Shown here piece after piece: positions 1 through 4,701 of a stretch of 6,045 nt of DNA. Both the position numbers and the translations under genes were made by a program. How positions within the stretch are numbered: position 1 is the first letter of the stretch; the number at the start of each line of letters is the position of its first letter. The notes under the pieces were generated by a model. The model had not been told where the DNA came from, ran no database searches, and saw only the letters and a list, made by a program, of their open reading frames with translations. Source of the stretch: Propionibacteriaceae bacterium (GTDB lineage Bacteria > Actinomycetota > Actinomycetes > Propionibacteriales > Propionibacteriaceae); contig JAISTI010000193.1 of NCBI GenBank assembly GCA_031272685.1, positions 1 through 6,045 of the forward strand, in the 5' to 3' direction.

Positions 1-71
1 AGCTTATCGACGATGATCACCGGGTTCCGGCCGGACTTTTCGAGCTTCGCTTCGAGCTTAGTCGCGTCCAT
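1..71 (-). CDS. ABC transporter ATP-binding protein, polysaccharide/teichoic acid export (5' fragment)
   Basis: This is the beginning of a minus-strand gene that runs off the left edge, so only 23 codons and two bases are visible. The fragment reads MDATKLEAKLEKSG and then RNPVIIVDKL. The closing PVIIVDKL resembles the first beta strand that precedes the A-loop and Walker A in Wzt/TagH-type ATPases, but no Walker motif lies inside the window. The ATG at 69-71 is chosen because a strong Shine-Dalgarno (GGAGGAG on the minus strand, 76-82) sits four bases upstream. The gene overlaps the 3' end of the permease gene by 14 bases, the usual arrangement for a translationally coupled permease/ATPase pair. 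The ATPase call therefore rests mostly on context. It would energise export of a lipid-linked polysaccharide across the cytoplasmic membrane. Confidence 0.7.
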   Translation of the reverse strand, partial: MDATKLEAKLEKSGRNPVIIVDK

Positions 72-900
72 AGCGCTCCTCCGCAACCCAGAAGAACAGC
101 AGCCCGCCCACGAAGACGGCCACCGCCCAGATAGTCAGCGAAATCCAGTAGAAGGGCGCGACCGCCTCGCCCATGAACATGCCGCGCGCCAGGGTGAGCA
201 CCTGGTAGAGCGGGTAGAAATCGTAGATGGTGATGACCCAGGGGTATTTTTCGAAGATCTGCGACACGTCGAAGAGCGTGCCGGAGGCGAAGAACAGGAT
301 GCGCGAGATGAACGGCAGCACCTGGGTGAGGTCGCGGATGTGGACGGTGAGGCGGGCGGCGATCAGCGTCACCCCGGTGTTGAACATCACATACAGCACC
401 ATCAGCGGGATGAACAGCAGCCAATCCCAATCCGGCCAGTGGCCCATGAACGGCAGCAGCACCACCATCAGCCCCAGGCAGGGCAGCAGCGATAGGAACT
501 GCTGGCAGACCTCCGCCAGCGGCAGCGAGATGCGCGGGAAGGCCAGCGACTGCACCAGCGCCCGGTGGGAGGTGATGGAGCGGGAGCCTTGGGTGAGGCA
601 TTTGGAGAAGAAGTGGAACAGGAAGACGCCGATGATGACGTACGCGCCGTAGCCGCCGGGCCGCTCCCGGCCGATGAGCAGCGCGAACAGCACCCCGTAG
701 AACAGCGCGTCCAGCACCGGGTTGAGCAGCAGCCAGAAGACGCCCAGCCGGTTCGTCTCCAAGGAGGCCCGCATCCGGAAGGAGGCCATGGTGAAGATGA
801 AGTCGCGGCGGCTCCAGGTGGATTTCAGATACTCGCCGAGGGGTGGGCGGCCGCCGATGCGGTGCAGGCCGTGTGCGGCCGCGACGTCGGCAATGTCCAC
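58..900 (-). CDS. ABC-2 type polysaccharide export permease (Wzm/TagG family)
   Basis: The protein has 280 residues, a normal length for ABC-2 export permeases. It has a cytoplasmic N-terminal stretch (about residues 1-50, with the amphipathic SRRDFIFTMASFRMRASLE region) and then about six hydrophobic segments, near residues 52-76, 84-100, 126-151, 158-183, 191-210 and 250-272. The segment HIRDLTQVLPFISRILFFAS (187-206) is typical of Wzm/TagG/RfbA permeases, in which RD is followed by the fifth helix. It should form the membrane channel through which the partner ATPase drives export of a glycan such as a cell-wall polysaccharide or teichoic acid; the substrate cannot be told. The start is GTG at 898-900, supported by AAAGGA five bases upstream. 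It begins 33 bases after pgi with no terminator between, and overlaps the ATPase gene by 14 bases, so it is probably co-transcribed with both. Confidence 0.88.
   Translation of the reverse strand: MDIADVAAAHGLHRIGGRPPLGEYLKSTWSRRDFIFTMASFRMRASLETNRLGVFWLLLNPVLDALFYGVLFALLIGRERPGGYGAYVIIGVFLFHFFSKCLTQGSRSITSHRALVQSLAFPRISLPLAEVCQQFLSLLPCLGLMVVLLPFMGHWPDWDWLLFIPLMVLYVMFNTGVTLIAARLTVHIRDLTQVLPFISRILFFASGTLFDVSQIFEKYPWVITIYDFYPLYQVLTLARGMFMGEAVAPFYWISLTIWAVAVFVGGLLFFWVAEERYGRD
76..82 (-). promoter_or_regulatory. Ribosome binding site of the ATPase gene
   Basis: The minus strand reads GGAGGAG followed by CGCT and ATG. This is a near-perfect Shine-Dalgarno four bases before the ATG at 71. It lies inside the permease coding region and decides the start of the downstream gene. 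Confidence 0.7.
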
Positions 901-933
901 TTCAGTCCTTTGGTCTGGGTCTTGGAAAGTCTA

Positions 934-2589
934 CTACCGGCTGCGGCGCTGGCCGTGGTACCAGTGGATGAGCTGCTGGGTGGACGCGTCTTGCGCGGCG
1001 AGGGCGTCCGCGTCGCCGCCGAGCGCGGGGGTGATCTGCGCGGCGAGCTGCTTGCCCAATTCCACCCCCCACTGGTCGAAGGAGTTGATGCCCCAGACGA
1101 CGCCTTGGGTGAAGGTGATGTGCTCGTACAGGGCGATGAGCGCCCCGACGGCAGACGGCGTGAGCGCCGGGACGAAAATGCTTGTAGTGGGCCGGTTTCC
1201 CGTGAAGACGCGGTGCGGCACGATGGCCTCCGGAGTGCCTTCGGCGCGCACCTGCCCGGCGGTCTTGCCGAAGGCCAGGGCTTTGGTCTGCGCCAGGAAA
1301 TTCGCCAAGAAAAGCTCGTGCACGTCGGCGTCGCCGTCTTTGAGCGGGTGGGCGGGGTTGGCGGCGGCGATGAAGTCGGCGGGAATCAGCCGGGTGCCTT
1401 GGTGGATGAGCTGGTAGAAGGCGTGCTGCCCGTTGGTGCCCGGCTCGCCCCAGAAGATCTCGCCGGTGTCGCTGGTGACGGGGCGGCCGTCGAGGCGGGT
1501 GCTCTTGCCGTTGGATTCCATGGTGAGCTGTTGCAGATACGCGGCGAAGCGGTGCAGGCTTTGCGCGTAGGGCAGCACCGCGTGGGAGGCGGCGCCGAGA
1601 AAATCGGTGTACCACACGTTGAGCAGCCCCATCAGCGCCGGGATGTTGCGTTCCAGCGGGGCGGTGGCGAAATGCTCGTCGATGGTGTGGAACCCGGCCA
1701 GGAATTCCGCGAAGCGCTCCGGCCCGATAGCGACCGCTACGGCGGTGCCGACCGCCGAATCCACCGAATAGCGCCCGCCGACCCAATCCCAGAAACCGAA
1801 GGCGTTTTGCGGGTCGATGCCGAAAGCGGCCACCTTGTCCAGCGCGGTGGAGACAGCCACGAAGTGCTTTTGCACCGCTTGCGCGGTGTCGATGCCGCGG
1901 GCGGCGAGGGCGTCGAGCAGCCAGGCGCGGGCCAGCCGGGCGTTGGTGAGCGTTTCCAGGGTGGTGAACGTCTTGGACGCGATGATGAACAGTGTGGTTT
2001 CCGGATCAAGCCCGGCGGTGGTCTCGGCCACGTCGGTCGGGTCGATGTTGGAGATGAACCGGCAGCTCAGGCCGGGCTGGACGTAGGGCTTCAGCGCCTC
2101 GTACACCATCACCGGGCCGAGGTCGGAGCCGCCGATGCCGATGTTGACGACCGTCTCGATGGGTTTGCCGGTGACGCCGGTCCAGCGCCCGGAGCGCACC
2201 TCATCGGCGAACGCGTACACCTTGGCCAGCACCTGGTGGACTTCCCGTACCACGTCCACCCCGTCGACGATCAGCGAGTCGGACGCGGGCCGGCGCAGCG
2301 CGGTGTGCAGCACCGCCCGGTTTTCGGTGGCGTTTATGCGCTGCCCGGCGAACATCGCATCGCGGCGCGCTTCCAGCCCGACTTCCCGCCCCAGGCTGAC
2401 GAGAGCGCCCAGCACCTCGTCGGTGAGCAGATTCTTGGACAGATCCACGTGCAGCTCTCCGGCGTCCAGGGTGAACCGCCGCGCCCGCTCCGGATCGGCC
2501 GCGAACCACCCCGGCAGGTCGGCTTCGAATCCGCGCGCCAGCTCTGCCAGCCGCTGCCACGCCCGCGTCTCAACTGCGTCAATTCCCAT
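934..2589 (-). CDS. pgi: Glucose-6-phosphate isomerase
   Basis: Full-length 551-residue cytosolic enzyme (the E. coli form has 549) that interconverts glucose 6-phosphate and fructose 6-phosphate in glycolysis and gluconeogenesis. Visible hallmarks, in order, are: the sugar-phosphate SIS-domain loop [11 protein letters not shown] (149-159); SKTFTT (205-210), which binds phosphate; signature 1, DWVGGRYS (268-275); the active-site run [18 protein letters not shown] (381-398), with the expected catalytic Glu382 and His389; and signature 2, [13 protein letters not shown] (501-513), with the conserved Lys513. Nothing is missing or broken. The gene ends in a double stop (TAG TAG). The ATG at 2587-2589 is favoured because the protein aligns in length with the family, although there is no convincing Shine-Dalgarno. 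The spacing instead suggests a leaderless transcript. It is followed after 33 bases by the export permease gene. Upstream it is separated from the sugar kinase gene by the plus-strand cassette. Confidence 0.98.
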   Translation of the reverse strand: MGIDAVETRAWQRLAELARGFEADLPGWFAADPERARRFTLDAGELHVDLSKNLLTDEVLGALVSLGREVGLEARRDAMFAGQRINATENRAVLHTALRRPASDSLIVDGVDVVREVHQVLAKVYAFADEVRSGRWTGVTGKPIETVVNIGIGGSDLGPVMVYEALKPYVQPGLSCRFISNIDPTDVAETTAGLDPETTLFIIASKTFTTLETLTNARLARAWLLDALAARGIDTAQAVQKHFVAVSTALDKVAAFGIDPQNAFGFWDWVGGRYSVDSAVGTAVAVAIGPERFAEFLAGFHTIDEHFATAPLERNIPALMGLLNVWYTDFLGAASHAVLPYAQSLHRFAAYLQQLTMESNGKSTRLDGRPVTSDTGEIFWGEPGTNGQHAFYQLIHQGTRLIPADFIAAANPAHPLKDGDADVHELFLANFLAQTKALAFGKTAGQVRAEGTPEAIVPHRVFTGNRPTTSIFVPALTPSAVGALIALYEHITFTQGVVWGINSFDQWGVELGKQLAAQITPALGGDADALAAQDASTQQLIHWYHGQRRSR

Positions 2590-2595
2590 GCCCCC

Positions 2596-2601
2596 AGCCT
2601 A
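2596..2601 (-). promoter_or_regulatory. Candidate -10 element of pgi, implying leaderless mRNA
   Basis: On the minus strand TAGGCT fits the actinobacterial TANNNT -10 consensus. It is followed by GGGGGC and then the pgi ATG. A start site seven bases after the -10 would coincide with the A of ATG, the geometry seen in leaderless actinobacterial genes. I see no well-spaced -35. The call is an inference from spacing only. Confidence 0.35.
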
Positions 2602-2623
2602 TTGCAACAGCGCCGCCGGTGGC

Positions 2624-2647
2624 CTCGCAAGCCTGCGCGCCTGCGAG
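2624..2647. repeat. Short inverted repeat upstream of pgi
   Basis: The arms CTCGCA (2624-2629) and TGCGAG (2642-2647) are exact inverted copies separated by 12 bases that hold a GCCTGC-GC-GCCTGC tandem (overlapping the arm ends). They lie 35-58 bases upstream of the pgi ATG, so they could be an operator or simply part of the repeat-rich intergenic DNA. Right after them comes GAGCGAAGCGAG, a mirror-symmetric run common in GC-rich intergenic DNA. Confidence 0.3.
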
Positions 2648-2657
2648 CGAAGCGAGT

Positions 2658-2684
2658 GCGGCCGTCTGCGGAGTGGGCGGCCGT
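2658..2684. repeat. Two direct 8-bp copies of GCGGCCGT
   Basis: GCGGCCGT occurs at 2658-2665 and again at 2677-2684, 19 bases apart start to start. Each copy contains the palindrome CGGCCG. They sit in the divergent intergenic region just upstream of the first 42-bp repeat. They could be paired protein-binding sites, but the sequence is simple enough in high-GC DNA that chance is a fair alternative. Confidence 0.3.
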
Positions 2685-2686
2685 TA

Positions 2687-2728
2687 TGGCGCGTCAACAT
2701 GGCGTCTGAAGGGCGTAGCCCCGAAGGC
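2687..2728 (+). repeat. 42-bp direct repeat, left copy
   Basis: It starts TGGCGCGTCAACA and ends AGCCCCGAAGGC. It matches the copy at 3786-3827 at 38 of 42 positions, in the same orientation and with no gaps. Differences are at repeat positions 14 (T/A), 17 (C/T), 24 (A/G) and 30 (T/G). It contains a small hairpin, GGGC-GTA-GCCC (2711-2721). Similarity fades quickly on both sides. It lies between the pgi promoter region and the cassette promoter region. It may be one boundary of the inserted cassette or a member of a dispersed intergenic repeat family. Confidence 0.85.
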
Positions 2729-2779
2729 CACGAGCGGAGGGAGGGGAGAGTTGGAGGTACTGCCGAGGGTGAGCTGAAG

Positions 2780-2785
2780 TAAGCT
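2780..2785 (+). promoter_or_regulatory. Candidate -10 element of the three-gene cassette
   Basis: TAAGCT fits the TANNNT -10 consensus and lies about 30 bases upstream of the first cassette start, which would give a short leader containing the strong ribosome binding site at 2803-2810. No convincing -35 is visible at 16-18 bases upstream; a TTGGAG at 2751 is too far away. The call is weak. Confidence 0.25.
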
Positions 2786-2802
2786 GGTGGACGAATTGAA
2801 AC

Positions 2803-2810
2803 GGGAGGAG
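2803..2810 (+). promoter_or_regulatory. Ribosome binding site of the DUF3990 gene
   Basis: GGGAGGAG is followed by CCGAG and then ATG at 2816. This strong Shine-Dalgarno with five-base spacing fixes the start of the cassette and shows that the plus strand is really coding here. Confidence 0.75.
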
Positions 2811-2815
2811 CCGAG

Positions 2816-3313
2816 ATGCGGTTGTACCACGGCAGTGACGTGGCGGTGGCTGCGCCACGGCTGGTCGGGCAACGGCGCGGCCTGGATTTTGGCTCTGGTT
2901 TCTACACGACCTCGAATCTCACCCAGGCTGAGCGGTTTTCAGCGAATGTGGCCCGGCGGAGACGGTCCAGTTCCCAATTCGTCAGCGAATATGACTTTGA
3001 CGAGAATGTCGCTTTCTCCAAGTTGGACGTACTGTCCTTTTCCGCGCCGGATGGCGACTGGCTTGATTTCGTGTTTGCCTGCCGGAGCGGTTCGTACGAT
3101 GGGCCGGGCTATGACTTGGTGGTCGGGCCGGTGGCGAACGACGATGTGTATCCGACGCTGCAGGCGTTTGCCTATGGGGTGCTCACCCGGGAACAGGCCA
3201 TCGACGCCCTGCGAGTTCGCCGGCTCTACAACCAATATGTGTTCCGCAGCGAAGAAGCGTTGTCTTTCTTGGAGTTTGTTTCGGCGTTCAGCCCGGTGGA
3301 GGCGAGCGGGTAA
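2816..3313 (+). CDS. DUF3990-family protein, ADP-ribosyltransferase-like
   Basis: A 165-residue soluble protein with no signal peptide or membrane segment. It matches my memory of the DUF3990 family: LYHGS (3-7), LDFGSGFYTT (23-32), DWLDFV (81-86), YDLVVGPVANDDV (99-111) and LYNQYVF (137-143). These points map onto the H-Y-E ADP-ribosyltransferase fold. His5 lies in the first strand. Tyr30 lies in a GSGFYTT turn like PARP1 GKGIYFA. LYNQYVF resembles PARP1 LYNEYIVY, placing Gln140 where PARP has its catalytic glutamate. It would therefore bind NAD+ or a related ligand, and whether it transfers ADP-ribose is open. It is first in a three-gene operon; its TAA overlaps the next ATG (TAATG). GC in sampled stretches is about 55-57 percent, below the neighbours. 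A toxin role is inferred from the fold and the small acidic partner gene. Confidence 0.85.
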   Translation: MRLYHGSDVAVAAPRLVGQRRGLDFGSGFYTTSNLTQAERFSANVARRRRSSSQFVSEYDFDENVAFSKLDVLSFSAPDGDWLDFVFACRSGSYDGPGYDLVVGPVANDDVYPTLQAFAYGVLTREQAIDALRVRRLYNQYVFRSEEALSFLEFVSAFSPVEASG

Positions 3314-3555
3314 TGGTTACGCAGGAGAATCTGTTTTCGGTGCTGGCATTCGTCACCCCGGGGATCATCGGGCACCTGATGGAGTGGCGGGGTTTGGACG
3401 AGGAGCAGGCAGCGCGGCTGCTGTACGAGTCGGAGGTGTACGCGCGGCTGGAAGAGGAGGAGACGAAGTTGTGGCATCTGAGCCCGCTTGCCCTCGCTGA
3501 TTTGCTGCAGCAAGAGCTTGACACTGGCACCATAGATTGGCCGGAGGAGCTTTGA
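3313..3555 (+). CDS. Small acidic protein of unknown family, cassette gene 2
   Basis: An 80-residue soluble protein that I cannot assign to a named family. It is strongly acidic (17 Asp/Glu against 4 Lys/Arg, net about -13). It looks mainly helical, and its most distinctive part is the run from LLYESEV to WHLSP (36-58), which holds four consecutive glutamates (47-50) and ETKLW. I have a vague memory of similar short proteins beside DUF3990 genes in Firmicutes, but cannot confirm it. Its ATG shares one base with the stop of the upstream gene, and GGAGG lies about 11 bases upstream within that gene, so translation is probably coupled. Position, size and charge fit an antitoxin or inhibitor of the ART-like protein, or a DNA-mimic-like partner. 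These are inferences; no DNA-binding motif is visible. Confidence 0.8.
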   Translation: MVTQENLFSVLAFVTPGIIGHLMEWRGLDEEQAARLLYESEVYARLEEEETKLWHLSPLALADLLQQELDTGTIDWPEEL

Positions 3556-3556
3556 G

Positions 3557-3757
3557 ATGACGGCTGAAGTGAAGTTCTTGGCCTATGTGGTCGAAGCGTA
3601 CAAGGCTGCGAAGGGAATGTCCGGTCGTGAGGTGTTTGTGCTTTTTGAGCGTACTGGCGCTCTGCGGTATGTGCTCGCCAGCGCGGACGCCCTGCACACC
3701 ACTGGCGCCGAATACACCATCGGCCAAATCGACGATTTCATCGCAAACCATTCTTGA
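3557..3757 (+). CDS. DUF3791-family small protein, cassette gene 3
   Basis: A 66-residue soluble protein that I recognise as DUF3791-like. Supporting segments are FLAYVVEAYKAAKGMSG (7-23), REVFVLFERTGAL (24-36), ALHTTG (45-50) and TIGQIDDFI (54-62). The family is short, helical and of unknown function, and members are often found next to DUF3990 genes, as here. The ATG lies one base after the stop of the acidic gene and is preceded by GGAGGAG (3543-3549) at seven-base spacing, so all three genes should be made from one transcript. It is nearly neutral in charge. A role as a second partner, such as an antitoxin, chaperone or substrate-recognition subunit for the ART-like protein, is possible but unsupported by sequence alone. 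Confidence 0.85.
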   Translation: MTAEVKFLAYVVEAYKAAKGMSGREVFVLFERTGALRYVLASADALHTTGAEYTIGQIDDFIANHS

Positions 3758-3785
3758 CCTCCGAAGTCTCTGGGCCCTCCACTCG

Positions 3786-3827
3786 TGGCGCGTCAACAAG
3801 GTGTCTGAGGGGCGGAGCCCCGAAGGC
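3786..3827 (+). repeat. 42-bp direct repeat, right copy, overlapping the ROK 3' end
   Basis: Same 42-bp element as at 2687-2728 (38 of 42 identical), located 1099 bp further on. It lies 28 bases after the last cassette gene. Bases 3793-3827 are also the last 11 codons and the stop of the minus-strand ROK kinase gene. The embedded hairpin is stronger here, GGGGC-GGA-GCCCC (3809-3821), because the A-to-G difference at repeat position 24 adds a fifth base pair. No T-run follows on either strand, so I do not call it a terminator, though it sits between convergent genes. Confidence 0.85.
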
Positions 3828-4701
3828 TGCGGCGGGCCAGGAGGGCGGCACCGTGGATTCCGGCGCGGTCGCCGAAGGCGGAGGGCAGGATGGTTGGAAT
3901 TGGGTGGACGGTGAGGAGTTCGGCAACTGCCGTCCGCAGCGGGGACAGCAGAGTGTCGCCGGCCAAGGAAAGGCCGCCGCCGATTACGATGCGGGTCTCG
4001 CCGAGCAGCCGCACCACGCCGGCCAGTTCGCGGGCCAGGCCGTTCACCGCCGCCGTCCAGACAAGCTGAGCCACCAGGTCGCCGTCCTGGACGCCCTGCG
4101 CCACCTCGGCCGCGCCGGAGATTTCCCGGCCCGACAGGCTGGTGTAGCTGCGGGCGATGCCGGCCGCCGAAGCGTAGGTTTCCAGACAGCCCAGGCCGCC
4201 ACAGGCGCACAGCTCCCCGCTAGCCGCGCCGCCGTGGCCGATTTCCCCAGCTGAGCCGTTGAGGGGCTGGCCGTCCAACACCACAGCCGCCGAGATGCCG
4301 GTGCCGATGCCCACAAAGACGAGCCGCGGTGCCCCCTGCCCGGCGCCCAGTTGGTATTCGGCGAGGGCTGCGGCGCGCATATCGTGCCCGAGTCCGACCG
4401 GCACCCCAAAGTGCCCGCCGACCATCGCCGCCAGCGGCAGTTCCTCCCAGCGCAGGTTTTTCGCATGCCGCACGGTGCCAGCCGCCTCATCGACGATGCC
4501 GGGCACCGCTAAGCCGATGGCCTGCGGTTGCCCGCCCAGCTCGGCGACGGCCGCGATGACGGCCTCCACCACCGGCAGCCCGCCCTGCGCCGGAGTCGGC
4601 CGCTGCACCGAGCGCAGCGCGCCGCCGTCACCCACCAAAGCGGCCTTGATCGAGGTGCCGCCCACATCCACGGCGGCCACCTCGGCGCTCAGCCCAGCCA
4701 C
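3793..4701 (-). CDS. ROK-family sugar kinase (glucokinase or N-acetylglucosamine kinase)
   Basis: A 302-residue cytosolic kinase of normal ROK length. It carries the ATP phosphate-1 loop VDVGGTSIK (11-19), the catalytic-base region GHDMRAAALAE (105-115) with Asp107, the phosphate-2 loop GIGTGISAAV (131-140), and GEIGHGG (152-158). The ROK zinc site CACGGLGCLE (165-174) follows, with His156, Cys165, Cys167 and Cys172 all present. GGGLSLAG (241-248) is the adenosine motif. It phosphorylates a hexose released upstream; glucose and GlcNAc cannot be separated by eye. The usual Asn before the catalytic Asp is His, a variant I associate with actinobacterial ROK proteins. GTG at 4699-4701 is chosen because GAGG lies seven bases upstream; a GTG at 4678-4680 (295 residues) is the alternative. 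It overlaps the GH94 gene by 13 bases. Its last 11 residues come from the 42-bp repeat and may be a replaced tail. Confidence 0.92.
   Translation of the reverse strand: MAGLSAEVAAVDVGGTSIKAALVGDGGALRSVQRPTPAQGGLPVVEAVIAAVAELGGQPQAIGLAVPGIVDEAAGTVRHAKNLRWEELPLAAMVGGHFGVPVGLGHDMRAAALAEYQLGAGQGAPRLVFVGIGTGISAAVVLDGQPLNGSAGEIGHGGAASGELCACGGLGCLETYASAAGIARSYTSLSGREISGAAEVAQGVQDGDLVAQLVWTAAVNGLARELAGVVRLLGETRIVIGGGLSLAGDTLLSPLRTAVAELLTVHPIPTILPSAFGDRAGIHGAALLARRSLRGSAPQTPC

Noticed and set aside
565..2709. 714-codon plus-strand open frame antisense to pgi and the permease gene
   Set aside because: It lies opposite two clearly recognised genes, has the biased composition of a GC-rich shadow frame and shows no family motif.
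2687..2709. Short peptide frame shared by both repeat copies (WRVN.., SEGRSPEG) as a conserved small protein
   Set aside because: The shared peptide follows directly from the DNA repeat. Neither copy has a start codon with a ribosome binding site, and the flanking codons are unrelated.
3809..3821. GGGGC-GGA-GCCCC hairpin as an intrinsic terminator between convergent genes
   Set aside because: No T-rich tract follows on either strand, the loop is only three bases, and it lies inside the ROK coding end. It is better seen as part of the 42-bp repeat.
2629..3827. CRISPR array or transposase-bearing insertion sequence
   Set aside because: There are only two repeat copies with a 1-kb gene-filled gap, no regular spacers, no transposase or recombinase gene, and no terminal inverted repeats.
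3365..4210. 281-codon minus-strand frame antisense to cassette gene 2 and spanning gene 3 and the ROK gene
   Set aside because: It crosses several well-supported genes and has no recognisable domain. It is a composition artefact.
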